In this document: one piece after another, positions 40,129 to 49,575 of the stretch
Layout of the letters: every line of letters begins with the position of its first letter
How positions within the stretch are numbered: the first letter of the stretch is position 1
Assembly: GCF_017876405.1 (NCBI RefSeq)
Contig: NZ_JAGINW010000001.1
Span: 4,229,203 to 4,293,202 of the forward strand
Reading direction: 5' to 3'
From: Kibdelosporangium banguiense
Lineage (GTDB): Bacteria > Actinomycetota > Actinomycetes > Mycobacteriales > Pseudonocardiaceae
DNA length: 64,000 nucleotides
The notes under the pieces: generated by a model
What the model was told of the DNA's origin: nothing
Database searches by the model: none
The model's input: the letters and a program-made list of their open reading frames with translations, nothing else
Translations under genes and position numbers: made by a program

Positions 40129-41745
40129 GTGTTGCAGGCCCTGGACGCCGCCGCGATCCGCCGTTGGGCCGCGGTGTGTGTGCGGTCGTTGGACGCGCAA
40201 CGCGATGCCATCGACGGTATCAACGTGTTCCCGGTGGCCGATGGTGACACTGGGTCCAATCTGCTCGGCACAATGCGCGCCGCGCTCGAGGCATTGCTCC
40301 GAGCTCCTGTTGATGAGCGGTCCGAGGTGGGCGCCGCGTTGACTGTGCTGGCCAAGGGGGCGTTGGCGGGCGCCCGCGGGAATTCGGGTGTGATTGTTTC
40401 GCAGATGCTCCGAGGGTTGGCCGAGGCATTGCGTGACATCGACCAGGCCGGGGCCGTCGACCTTGGAAAAGCGCTGGTCAGGGCGGCGGAGCTGGCGGCG
40501 GGCGCGGTTGCCGAGCCGCGAGCGGGCACGATGCTGACGGTCCTGACGGCTTCGGCTGCGGCCGCGCGGCGGGTCCGTTCAGGTGTGTTGCACGAGGTCA
40601 CAGCGGCTGCGGCGCGTGCTGCGGGAGAGGCGCTGGTGTTGACGCCCCAGCAGCTCGACGTGCTGGCTGAGGCCGGTGTGGTGGACGCTGGTGGACGTGG
40701 GGTACTCGTGTTGCTGGAGTCCCTGGTCACGGTCGTGAACGAGCGAGACGAGCCGGTTGTGCCCTATTCGACGTCTGTGCAGTCGCCGGTCGCGGCCCGG
40801 GAGGCCGGGTCGGCCGAGTTCGGCTACGAGGTGATGTACCTGCTCGACTCGACGACCGACAAAGCTGCGATTGAACTGAGGGACAAGCTCGGACAACTCG
40901 GCGATTGCGTGTCGGTCGTGGGTGACGGCGCCGGGCTGTGGACGGTGCATGTGCACTGCAATGACATCGGTGCGGCGATCGAGGCAGGCGTTGAGACCGG
41001 GCGTCCGCATCGGATCATGGTCGCTCGGTTCGCCGACGCCGAGGGCGCGCCCACGCGCTTTGGGAGGGCTCGTGTCGTGGTCATCCCGGCCCGTGGCGCG
41101 GGCATAGCGGCACTGTTCCGGGGCGAGGGTGCGTTAGTGCTGGAGATCGGTCCCAACGACGAGCCGGACGTATGGGACCTGCTGAACCTGATCACATCGA
41201 CAGGTGCGTCGCACGTCACAGTCCTGCCTGGTGACGAAGGCCTGGTGGGGATCGCCGATGAGGCTGCGACCAGGGCGGTCGCCGGCGGTCAGGACGTGGT
41301 GGTGATCCCGTGCGCATCGCCGGTGCAAGCGCTTGCGGCCTTGGCGGTGCACGACCCGGCGCGGCGTTCTGGCGACGACGTGGTGTCCATGGCCGAGGCG
41401 TCGGCAGCGACAAGGCGTGGCGAGCTCGTGGTGACCAGCCAGGACGCGATCACCTGGATCGGGCCATGTCAGGCCGGTGACCTGCTGGGATTCGCCGACG
41501 GTGACGTGATGCGGATCGAGCACGGTCCGGTCGACGCCGCCATGGTGATCCGTGGTGCGTGCGCGGTCGTGGACCGGATGCTGGGGGCAGGTGGCGAGCT
41601 GGTCACCGCCATGCTCGGCGCGGACGCCCCGGAACACCTGGCTGATGAGCTGGAGAAACACTTGCGGTCGGCGTACCCGGCGGCCGAGTTCGTGGCCTAC
41701 CGCGGCGGCCAGCGCGACTCGGTGCTGATGCTCGGTGTGGAGTAA
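40129..41745 (+). CDS. DAK-family protein, FakA/YloV-like
   Basis: From GTG 40129 the product is 538 residues. The N-terminal DhaL domain has NVFPVADGDTGSNLLGTM (near 32-49; metal-binding aspartates) and KGALAGARGNSGVIVSQMLRG; the C-terminal half (about 230-538) matches the DegV-like DAK1_2 region. In Firmicutes the homologue FakA is the ATP-binding subunit of fatty acid kinase; the actinobacterial substrate is not established. No FakB gene is adjacent. GAGAGG lies before the GTG, so the frame back to 39685 is rejected. Mycobacteria have the same gene just before recG. Confidence 0.85.
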   Translation: MLQALDAAAIRRWAAVCVRSLDAQRDAIDGINVFPVADGDTGSNLLGTMRAALEALLRAPVDERSEVGAALTVLAKGALAGARGNSGVIVSQMLRGLAEALRDIDQAGAVDLGKALVRAAELAAGAVAEPRAGTMLTVLTASAAAARRVRSGVLHEVTAAAARAAGEALVLTPQQLDVLAEAGVVDAGGRGVLVLLESLVTVVNERDEPVVPYSTSVQSPVAAREAGSAEFGYEVMYLLDSTTDKAAIELRDKLGQLGDCVSVVGDGAGLWTVHVHCNDIGAAIEAGVETGRPHRIMVARFADAEGAPTRFGRARVVVIPARGAGIAALFRGEGALVLEIGPNDEPDVWDLLNLITSTGASHVTVLPGDEGLVGIADEAATRAVAGGQDVVVIPCASPVQALAALAVHDPARRSGDDVVSMAEASAATRRGELVVTSQDAITWIGPCQAGDLLGFADGDVMRIEHGPVDAAMVIRGACAVVDRMLGAGGELVTAMLGADAPEHLADELEKHLRSAYPAAEFVAYRGGQRDSVLMLGVE

Positions 41746-41791
41746 AGGTGTGCGGTAAAAGTGTCGGTGTGGCTCGATAGTCTGGGCCTCG

Positions 41792-43957
41792 ATGAACGCG
41801 TTCGAGGAAAGCCTGCAGCCCGTTCTGGGCAAGAAGTCGGCCGACGCGTTGGCCGTCTCGCTGAGCCTGCACACCGTCGGCGACCTGCTGCGGCACTATC
41901 CGCGCCGGTATGTCGAGTTCGGTGAGCTGACCAGCATCGCCGGCCTGGAGATCGGCGAGCACGTCACCATCCAGGCCGAGATCCGCAAGGTCACCCAGCA
42001 CCGGATGCGGTCGCGCTCGGGCACCCGGACCGAGGTCGTGATCACCGACGGGCAGCGCGAGCTGAGCATGGCGTTCTTCAACCAGCTCGGGAAGTACAAG
42101 GACAAGCTGAAGGTCGGCGCGCGCGGCTTCTTCGCCGGCAAGGTCGGCATGTTCAACAAGAAGCTGCAGCTGCAGAACCCGGACGCGCAGATCTTCGACG
42201 ACGACGAGGACGGCTCGCTGCGCAAGATGATGCCGGTCTACCCGGCCGCGCAGAAGCTGCCGACCTGGAAGATCGCCAACTGTGTGAAGCAGTTGCTGTC
42301 GGTGTGGGAGGGCGCTGAGGACCCGCTGCCGCCGGAACTGGTCAACGGCCGCGGCATGCTCAGCCTGGAGGCGTCCCTGCGCGCGATCCACAATCCGGGG
42401 GGCTGGGACCAGATCGGCGCGGCGCGCAAAAGGCTGAAATGGGACGAGGCGATCGCGGTTCAGCTGGTGCTCGCCCAGCGTCGGAGCGCCTCCGCTGCGC
42501 GGCCTGCTCCGGCTTGCCCGCGTAAATCCGGTGGAATTCTCGATGCTTTCGACCAGCGCCTGCCTTTCCAGCTGACGGCCGGGCAACAGGAAGTGGGTGC
42601 TGCGGTCGCGGATGATTTGTCCGGGCAGCATCCGATGAACAGGCTGCTGCAGGGTGAGGTCGGTAGCGGAAAGACAATTGTGGCACTGCGTGCGATGCTG
42701 CAGGTTGTCGATTCTGGCCGGCAGGCCGCGATGCTTGCCCCCACTGAGGTGCTGGCCGCTCAGCATGCGCGTTCTTTGCAGGAAATGCTGGGCGACTTGG
42801 CGATGGCGGGTGAACTGGGGGCGGCCGAGCAGGCGACTCGGCTGACTTTGCTGACCGGTTCTTTGCCCGCGGCAGCGCGTAAACAGGCTTTGCTTGACGC
42901 TGCTTCTGGTGCGGCCGGGATTGTGGTGGGCACGCACGCGTTGATTCAGGACAAGGTTTCTTTCGCCGACCTGGGTTTTGTGGTCGTGGACGAACAGCAC
43001 AGGTTTGGTGTGGAGCAACGGGATGCTTTGCGGACCCGGGCCGCTGACGGATCGAGTCCGCATGTTCTGGTGATGACCGCGACTCCTATTCCGCGGACTG
43101 TGGCGATGACGGTTTACGGTGATCTGGAGGTTTCCGCGCTTCGGGAACTGCCACAGGGGCGGTCGCCGATCGCCACGAACGTGGTTCCTGTCGCCGAGAA
43201 GCCGCAGTGGCTTGACCGGGTCTGGCAGCGTGTCCGGGAAGAGGTCGCGAACGGGCATCAGGCCTATGTGGTGTGTCCCCGGATCGGCGAGGCGGGTGCT
43301 GAGGACGGGGATGAGCCGCCGCCCGAAGACGACAACGGGCGCCGTCCCCCGGTCGCGGTTGAGGAAGTCGCGCCTTTGCTGGCAGCCGGTCCTTTGTCCG
43401 GGCTTCGTATTGCCGTTCTGCACGGGAAAATGCCGGCTGACGAGAAAGACCTGACCATGCGAGCCTTCGCTGCCGGTGAGGTTGATGTTCTGGTCGCCAC
43501 GACAGTTGTCGAGGTCGGTGTCAACGTTCCCAACGCGACCGCGATGGTGATCATGGATGCCGACCGATTCGGCGTCAGTCAGCTTCACCAGTTGCGAGGA
43601 CGTGTGGGGCGAGGCAGCGCGCCTGGATTGTGTTTGCTGGTGAGTGAGGCTCTGGAAGGAACCACCACCCGGGAGCGGCTCGACGCCGTGGCTTCTACTC
43701 TGGACGGATTCGAGCTGGCTCAGCTTGATCTGGAGATCCGGCGTGAGGGGGACATTCTCGGTGCTACTCAGTCCGGGCGGCGCTCACAGTTGAAGATGCT
43801 TTCCCTGCTCCGGGATACTGATGTCATCGAGAGCGCGCGGGATGAGGCCCGGCGGTTGGTGGAAGAAGATCCCCAGCTTTCCCAGTACCCGGGACTGGCT
43901 TTGATGGCCGCCACTTTGGTCGATTCCGAGCGGGCCGAGTATTTGCAGAAGGCGTAG
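41792..43957 (+). CDS. recG: ATP-dependent DNA helicase RecG
   Basis: A 721-residue superfamily 2 helicase that reverses stalled forks and processes branched DNA. The wedge/OB domain fills about residues 1-230; Walker A is LLQGEVGSGKTIVALRA, Walker B is VVVDEQHRFGV, motif III is VLMTATPIPRTVAM, and motif VI is QLHQLRGRVGRGSAPG. The C-terminal TRG-like region follows. An acidic insert EDGDEPPPEDDNG in the helicase C-lobe is family-variable. ATG 41792 has TAGTCT 8 bases upstream (41778-41783), again without a ribosome site. It lies 46 bases after the DAK gene. Confidence 0.95.
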   Translation: MNAFEESLQPVLGKKSADALAVSLSLHTVGDLLRHYPRRYVEFGELTSIAGLEIGEHVTIQAEIRKVTQHRMRSRSGTRTEVVITDGQRELSMAFFNQLGKYKDKLKVGARGFFAGKVGMFNKKLQLQNPDAQIFDDDEDGSLRKMMPVYPAAQKLPTWKIANCVKQLLSVWEGAEDPLPPELVNGRGMLSLEASLRAIHNPGGWDQIGAARKRLKWDEAIAVQLVLAQRRSASAARPAPACPRKSGGILDAFDQRLPFQLTAGQQEVGAAVADDLSGQHPMNRLLQGEVGSGKTIVALRAMLQVVDSGRQAAMLAPTEVLAAQHARSLQEMLGDLAMAGELGAAEQATRLTLLTGSLPAAARKQALLDAASGAAGIVVGTHALIQDKVSFADLGFVVVDEQHRFGVEQRDALRTRAADGSSPHVLVMTATPIPRTVAMTVYGDLEVSALRELPQGRSPIATNVVPVAEKPQWLDRVWQRVREEVANGHQAYVVCPRIGEAGAEDGDEPPPEDDNGRRPPVAVEEVAPLLAAGPLSGLRIAVLHGKMPADEKDLTMRAFAAGEVDVLVATTVVEVGVNVPNATAMVIMDADRFGVSQLHQLRGRVGRGSAPGLCLLVSEALEGTTTRERLDAVASTLDGFELAQLDLEIRREGDILGATQSGRRSQLKMLSLLRDTDVIESARDEARRLVEEDPQLSQYPGLALMAATLVDSERAEYLQKA

Positions 43958-43987
43958 TTTCTGTGGCTGGAATCCAGCCACAGAAAC
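43957..43987. terminator. 14-bp perfect inverted repeat after recG
   Basis: GTTTCTGTGGCTGG (43957-43970) and CCAGCCACAGAAAC (43974-43987) are exact complements with a 3-base loop. The first base overlaps the recG stop codon and the repeat ends 9 bases before the stop of the convergent gene. Confidence 0.75.
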
Positions 43988-43996
43988 GCCGGGAAA

Positions 43997-45028
43997 CTAA
44001 GCCGATTCGGCTGCGTCGAAGTGCCGGATGGCTTCCTTGACAGCCGCATTGGTGGCGGCCAGCCGCTCGGCGACCTGGTTGCGCAACTCGATCAGCCGCT
44101 TGGTGGCGGCGTCGGCCTCGGTCTGCTTCTGCTCGGCGTTGGTGAGGATCTCGGTGGCGATTTCCTCGGCGTCGCCCTTCGTCTGAGCGGCCACCATCTC
44201 GGCCTTGGCCTGCTGAGCCGCGATGGCGGAGTGCGATGCCTGCTCCAACGAGACCCGCTTGGCCTCGGCGTCCGCGTCTCGCTTGGCACGCTCGCCTGCC
44301 GACTTCTCCTCCAGCGCGGCCGCCGAGTCCTTGGCGTCGGAGAGGATCTTGGCGGCCTGGCCGCGGGCCTCGGTCATCAGCTGGGTGTGTTCGGCGGTCA
44401 GCTTCGTGCGGAGCTGGTCGTACTCGGCGTCGAGCTCGTCGTGGTGTTTGGTGTACTTCTCTTCCAGCTCCGCCCGGCGGCGGTCCAGCTCGGCGATCCG
44501 GTTCTCATGGGCCGTCTGGAGCTCGGTCGCGAGCTGATCGGCCTTCTGTGTCAAGTCGGCCAGGTACGCGTCGGCTTTCGCACGGGTCTTGGCGCCGTAC
44601 TTGTCGGCGTCCTCACGGATGCTGATCGCGTACTTGTCCGCGGCGAAGCGGGTGTCTGTCGAGTACTTGTCCGCGTCGGCCTTGAGGGCCGCGACGCCTT
44701 CCTCGGCTGTGCGCCTGAGGTCGGTGACCTCCTCGTCGGCGAGGCGCATCATCTCGCGGACGCGTTCGGTCATGGCCGTGGCGCTGCTGGGGTTGGTCGC
44801 CATGCGTTCAAGGCGTGCCTTGGTGTCGCTGAGTTCCTGCTGCGCGTAGTTGAGTGCCTTGGTCAGCTCGGCGACCTGGGCGACTGCCTCGTCGCGGCTC
44901 TTGGCCGCGTTCTTGAGGTCGTAGCCGAGCCGGGTGACCCGCTCGTTGACCTGCCGCTGGTTGTACCCGCGCAGGACGATGTCGAAGTGGGCGGACTGGT
45001 TCTTCTGCGACTCGTCGGCGACAGCCAT
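43997..45028 (-). CDS. DivIVA-like long coiled-coil protein
   Basis: A 343-residue protein with an N-terminal DivIVA-type motif (HFDIVLRGYNQRQVNERVTRL, in outline, residues 14-34) followed by almost continuous heptad-repeat coiled coil rich in Ala, Glu, Lys and Asp (ADKYSTDTRFAADKYAIS and repeated DADKYGAKT-type units about 120-160). It resembles the Streptomyces FilP/Scy and 'cellulose-binding' coiled-coil group that acts in polar growth and cytoskeleton. No membrane segment. It probably is a cytoskeletal or polarity factor; the exact role is not known. Start ATG 45028. Confidence 0.75.
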   Translation of the reverse strand: MAVADESQKNQSAHFDIVLRGYNQRQVNERVTRLGYDLKNAAKSRDEAVAQVAELTKALNYAQQELSDTKARLERMATNPSSATAMTERVREMMRLADEEVTDLRRTAEEGVAALKADADKYSTDTRFAADKYAISIREDADKYGAKTRAKADAYLADLTQKADQLATELQTAHENRIAELDRRRAELEEKYTKHHDELDAEYDQLRTKLTAEHTQLMTEARGQAAKILSDAKDSAAALEEKSAGERAKRDADAEAKRVSLEQASHSAIAAQQAKAEMVAAQTKGDAEEIATEILTNAEQKQTEADAATKRLIELRNQVAERLAATNAAVKEAIRHFDAAESA

Positions 45029-45257
45029 TCCACCACTTTAGTGAATCGCCCGATCGCGCAACCTGTGAGGTACGCCGTACATATGGTGGAGGAGTGGCAG
45101 CGACCTTGTCGGCCGGTCGAGTCACGGGCTCTCACCACATCGAGGGTGCGGCGTGCTCCCTGTGATACCGGCCGAACCGGTGAATTAGCCTTATGGTTCA
45201 GACCCGTGCGCTGGGTGTGATTTACCCTGTGTCCACACCCTGCGACGTGGCGGGAAG
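45029..45257. other. Intergenic region of the divergent coiled-coil and LuxR genes
   Basis: About 230 bases carry the two divergent promoters. TACGCCGTACATATGG (45072-45087 region) has a small palindrome GTACATATG-like core, but no clear operator or terminator is visible. Confidence 0.3.
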
Positions 45258-45269
45258 TTGGGCCGCACC

Positions 45270-46094
45270 ATGTCGGACACCCGGCACACTGTCGTCCTGC
45301 GATGTGTGGACGGCTTGTTGAGAGATGCGCTCGCGAACTGGATAGCGTCGCTACCTGGATACCTCGTGGCGGGCGCGGCGGCGACCGGGGACGGTCTGCT
45401 GCGGCTGTGCGTGTTGCGTTCGCCTGACATGGCGGTGGTCGAGCTGCGCTCGGCCGACCAGGATGAGCTCGAGTTCGTCAGCAAGTTACGCACGACACGG
45501 TGCGCACCACACATAGTCGGCCTGCACCGGGCTTTGGACGCGCGAAGCCTCTCATTCCTGCATCACGCGGGCGTGCATCGCCTGGTCAGCACCAGATTCG
45601 GCGTCACCGGCCTGCGTGACGCGCTTCGCGAGGCCGAAGAGGGGCTGCATCCGGCCGCGCCGGGACACGGCCTGAGCGTGCGGGAGCTGGAGATCCTTGC
45701 GTTGATCTGTGCGGGCTGTTCGGCCATGGAGATCGCGGGTGAGCTGGGGATCAGTCCACACACAGTCACCAACCACAAACGCCACATCTTCAGCAAGCTC
45801 GACGTGCAGAGCCGGACCCAGGCCACCGCCGAGGTCGGCCGGCTGGGCATGTCGCTGCCGGGCCCGCTGCGGCGTCCAACCGGTGACGCGCCCCGGAACC
45901 TGACCAAGCGGGAGCGCGACATTCTGGACTCGATCGCGCGCGGTGAATCGGTCCGGCAGACCGCACAGGCACTCGGCATCGCGATCAAGACCGTACAAAG
46001 CGAACAGCGGCAGCTTTTCTCCAAGCTCAGCGCCAGAAACCGGCCGCAGGCGCTGACCAACGCACGCGGCTACGGCCTGGTCGATTCCAACTGA
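45270..46094 (+). CDS. Regulator with degenerate receiver and two LuxR HTH domains
   Basis: A 274-residue protein. Residues 5-120 follow the NarL receiver pattern (helices and strands in register) but lack the acidic pair at the start (VVLRCVDGLLRDAL) and have Glu where the phosphorylated Asp should be (MAVVELRSADQDE). Two GerE/LuxR-type helix-turn-helix domains come in tandem: LSVRELEILALICAGCSAMEIAGELGIS (about 130-190) and LTKRERDILDSIARGESVRQTAQALGIA (about 205-265). One such domain is normal. ATG 45270 is chosen; a TTG at 45258 is possible. It lies 104 bases before pyc on the same strand. Targets unknown. Confidence 0.78.
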   Translation: MSDTRHTVVLRCVDGLLRDALANWIASLPGYLVAGAAATGDGLLRLCVLRSPDMAVVELRSADQDELEFVSKLRTTRCAPHIVGLHRALDARSLSFLHHAGVHRLVSTRFGVTGLRDALREAEEGLHPAAPGHGLSVRELEILALICAGCSAMEIAGELGISPHTVTNHKRHIFSKLDVQSRTQATAEVGRLGMSLPGPLRRPTGDAPRNLTKRERDILDSIARGESVRQTAQALGIAIKTVQSEQRQLFSKLSARNRPQALTNARGYGLVDSN

Positions 46095-46197
46095 TGGACG
46101 CCCGCGCATGACATCGATCACCCGGGACCGTGCTGACAGGCCTCGCGACCGGTAGCGTTTCCCGGACGTCCCTGAGCGACCAGGAGGTATCCGGGCC

Positions 46198-49100
46198 ATG
46201 TTCCGAAAGGTACTCGTCGCCAACCGCGGCGAGATCGCCATCAGGGCGTTCCGTGCCGGCTACGAGCTCGGCGCCGGAACGGTCGCCGTCTTTCCTTACG
46301 AGGACCGCAATTCGTTGCACCGTCTGAAGGCCGACGAGTCGTACCAGATCGGTACGCCGGGCCATCCGGTACGCGCGTACTTGTCGGTGGACGAGATCGT
46401 GAAGGCCGCCCGCCGTTCCGGCGCGGACGCGGTGTATCCCGGTTACGGCTTCCTGTCGGAAAATCCCGACCTGGCACGGGCCTGCGCGGAAGCCGGAATC
46501 ACCTTCGTCGGCCCGACCACCGAGGTGCTCGAGCTGACCGGGAACAAGGCCAGGGCGGTCGCCGCGGCCAAGGCCGCCGGGCTGCCGGTACTGCAGTCCT
46601 CGGCCCCATCGTCCGATGTGGACGAGCTGGTCGCGGCCTCGGAGCAGATCGGTTTCCCGGTGTTCGTCAAGGCCGTCGCCGGTGGTGGTGGTCGCGGTAT
46701 GCGTCGCGTGGAGCAGTCCTCCGCGCTGCGTGAGTCGATCGAAGCGGCCATGCGTGAGGCCGAGTCGGCATTCGGCGACCCGACGGTGTTCCTCGAGCAG
46801 GCTGTGGTCGACCCTCGGCACATCGAGGTCCAGATCCTCGCCGACGGCACCGGCGAGGTGATGCACCTGTTCGAGCGGGATTGCTCGATGCAACGCCGGC
46901 ACCAGAAGGTGATTGAACTCGCACCCGCACCGAATCTCTCCGAGGAATTGCGTGAGCGCATTTGCGGTGACGCGGTCAAATTCGCCAAGCACATCGGGTA
47001 CCGCAACGCGGGCACGGTCGAGTTCCTGCTCGACCCGGCCGGCAAGCACGTCTTCATCGAGATGAACCCACGCATCCAGGTCGAGCACACGGTCACCGAA
47101 GAGGTGACCGATGTGGACCTGGTCCAGTCGCAGCTACGGATCGCCTCCGGCGAGACGCTCGCCGACCTCGGGCTGAGCCAGGACACCGTACGGCTGCGCG
47201 GGTTCGCGATGCAGTGCCGGATCACCACCGAGGATCCGGCCAACGGCTTCCGGCCGGACATCGGCATGATCAGCGCCTACCGGTCGCCGGGTGGCGCGGG
47301 CATCCGGCTGGACGGCGGCACGGCCTTCGCCGGGACCGAGATCAGCGCGCACTTCGACTCCATGCTGGTCAAGCTGACCTGCCGGGGCCGGGACCTGGCC
47401 ACCGCGGTCGGCCGGGCGAGGCGGGCGGTGGCGGAGTTCCGGATCCGCGGTGTCGCCACGAACATCCCGTTCCTGCAGGCCGTGCTGGACGACCCGGACT
47501 TCCGGGCCGGCCGGATCACCACGAGCTTCATCGAACAGCGTCCGTACCTGCTGACGGCGCGCTCGTCGGCGGACCGCGGCACGAAGCTGTTGTCCTACCT
47601 CGCGGACGTCACGGTCAACAAGCCGCACGGTGAGCGCCCGAAGTTCGTCGACCCGGTGGAGAAACTGCCGGACATCGAACTCAACGGCGAGCCGCCGGCC
47701 GGATCGAAGCAGAAGCTCACCGAGCTGGGCCCGGAGGGCTTCGCACGGTGGCTGCGGGAAGCAAAGCTGGTCGGTGTCACCGATACGACCTTCCGCGACG
47801 CACATCAATCGCTGCTGGCGACCCGAGTGCGCTCGAAGGACCTGCTCGCGATTGCACCGTACGTAGCGCAGACAATGCCTGAATTGCTCTCGGTCGAATG
47901 CTGGGGCGGTGCCACGTATGACGTCGCATTGCGCTTCCTGGCCGAGGACCCCTGGGAGCGATTGGCCAAATTGCGTGCCGCAATACCCAACATTTGCCTG
48001 CAGATGCTCCTGCGCGGCCGCAACACCGTCGGCTACACACCGTATCCGGAGGCCGTGACGCAGGCGTTCGTCCAGGAGGCGACCAAGACCGGCGTGGACA
48101 TCTTCCGGATCTTCGACGCGCTCAACGACGTCGAGCAGATGCGGCCGGCGATCGAGGCGGTCCGGGAGACCGGCACGGCCGTCGCCGAGGTCTCGCTGTG
48201 CTACACCTCGGACCTGTCCGACCCGGGCGAGCAGCTGTACACACTGGACTACTACCTCAAGCTGGCCGAGCAGATCGTCGGTGCGGGTGCGCACATCCTG
48301 GCGGTCAAGGACATGGCCGGCCTGCTGCGCCCGCCCGCGGCCGCGAAGCTGATCACCGCGCTGCGCAAGGAGTTCGACCTCCCGGTCCACCTGCACACGC
48401 ACGACACCGCAGGCGGCCAGCTCGCGACGTACCTGGCCGCCATCCAGTCCGGTGTGGACGCGGTGGACGGCGCGGCGGCGTCGATGTCGGGCACGACCTC
48501 GCAGCCGTCACTCTCGGCGATCGTGGCCGCGACCGACCACAGCGAGCGGGAGACCGGGCTCAGCCTGCAGGCAGTGTCCGACATGGAGCCCTACTGGGAG
48601 ATCGTCCGGCGGGTGTACTACCCGTTCGAGGCCGGGCTGCCCGGCCCGACCGGCCGCGTCTACCTGCACGAGATCCCCGGCGGCCAGCTCTCCAACCTGC
48701 GGACCCAGGCCAAGGCGCTCGGGCTGGGCGACCGGTTCGAGGACATCGAGACGATGTACGCGGCCGCCGACCGGATGCTCGGCCACCTGATCAAGGTCAC
48801 GCCGTCGTCGAAGGTCGTCGGCGATCTGGCCCTGCACCTGGTCGGGGCGGGCGTGGACCCCAAGGAGTTCGAGGCCGACCCGGGCCGCTTCGACATCCCG
48901 GACTCGGTGATCGGCTTCCTGCACGGCGAGCTCGGCGACCCGGCCGGTGGCTGGCCGGAACCGTTCCGTACCAAGGCTTTGCGCGGACGGGCGGCGCCCA
49001 AGGGCATCACCGAGCTCACCGATGAGGACAAGCAGGCGCTGGAGCAGAACCCACGCGGCACCCTCAACCGGCTGCTGTTCCCCGGGCCCACCAAGGAGTT

Positions 49101-49575
49101 CCTCGCTCACCGTGAGCAGTACGGCGACACATCCGTACTGGCGAGCAAGGACTTCTTCTACGGCCTGCGACCGGCGGTGGAGTACCCCGTCGACCTTGAG
49201 CAGGGCGTCCGGCTGCTGATCGAACTGGAGGCCGTCGGCGAGGCCGACGACCGCGGCATGCGGACCGTGATGGCCACGCTCAACGGCCAGTTGCGGCCGA
49301 TTCCCGTACGGGACCGGTCGATCGCGTCCAACCTCCCAGTCGCGGAGAAGGCCGAGAAGGGCAACGCCAACCACGTCCCGGCCCCGTTCGCAGGCGTGGT
49401 CACGCTTGCCGTCGCCGAGGGCGACGAGGTCGAAGCCGGTGCGACCGTCGCCACGATCGAGGCCATGAAGATGGAGGCCGCGATCACCGCGGCCAAGTCC
49501 GGTCGTGTGCAGCGGCTCGCGATCGGGTCCGTACAGCAGGTGGAAGGCGGCGACCTGCTGCTAGTGCTGTCCTGA
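46198..49575 (+). CDS. pyc: Pyruvate carboxylase
   Basis: A 1125-residue biotin enzyme that makes oxaloacetate from pyruvate, bicarbonate and ATP. Order of domains: biotin carboxylase (1-450; FRKVLVANRGEIAIR, the GGGGRGMR ATP loop, EMNPRIQVEHTVTE), carboxyltransferase (about 530-800; DTTFRDAHQSLLATRVR, the KDMAGLL metal site), a PC allosteric/linker region and a biotinyl domain with the modified Lys in EAMKMEA (near 1091). AGGAGGT precedes ATG 46198. It fits the anaplerotic need of an organism with heavy pyruvate use. The next gene starts within its stop codon. Confidence 0.95.
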   Translation: MFRKVLVANRGEIAIRAFRAGYELGAGTVAVFPYEDRNSLHRLKADESYQIGTPGHPVRAYLSVDEIVKAARRSGADAVYPGYGFLSENPDLARACAEAGITFVGPTTEVLELTGNKARAVAAAKAAGLPVLQSSAPSSDVDELVAASEQIGFPVFVKAVAGGGGRGMRRVEQSSALRESIEAAMREAESAFGDPTVFLEQAVVDPRHIEVQILADGTGEVMHLFERDCSMQRRHQKVIELAPAPNLSEELRERICGDAVKFAKHIGYRNAGTVEFLLDPAGKHVFIEMNPRIQVEHTVTEEVTDVDLVQSQLRIASGETLADLGLSQDTVRLRGFAMQCRITTEDPANGFRPDIGMISAYRSPGGAGIRLDGGTAFAGTEISAHFDSMLVKLTCRGRDLATAVGRARRAVAEFRIRGVATNIPFLQAVLDDPDFRAGRITTSFIEQRPYLLTARSSADRGTKLLSYLADVTVNKPHGERPKFVDPVEKLPDIELNGEPPAGSKQKLTELGPEGFARWLREAKLVGVTDTTFRDAHQSLLATRVRSKDLLAIAPYVAQTMPELLSVECWGGATYDVALRFLAEDPWERLAKLRAAIPNICLQMLLRGRNTVGYTPYPEAVTQAFVQEATKTGVDIFRIFDALNDVEQMRPAIEAVRETGTAVAEVSLCYTSDLSDPGEQLYTLDYYLKLAEQIVGAGAHILAVKDMAGLLRPPAAAKLITALRKEFDLPVHLHTHDTAGGQLATYLAAIQSGVDAVDGAAASMSGTTSQPSLSAIVAATDHSERETGLSLQAVSDMEPYWEIVRRVYYPFEAGLPGPTGRVYLHEIPGGQLSNLRTQAKALGLGDRFEDIETMYAAADRMLGHLIKVTPSSKVVGDLALHLVGAGVDPKEFEADPGRFDIPDSVIGFLHGELGDPAGGWPEPFRTKALRGRAAPKGITELTDEDKQALEQNPRGTLNRLLFPGPTKEFLAHREQYGDTSVLASKDFFYGLRPAVEYPVDLEQGVRLLIELEAVGEADDRGMRTVMATLNGQLRPIPVRDRSIASNLPVAEKAEKGNANHVPAPFAGVVTLAVAEGDEVEAGATVATIEAMKMEAAITAAKSGRVQRLAIGSVQQVEGGDLLLVLS

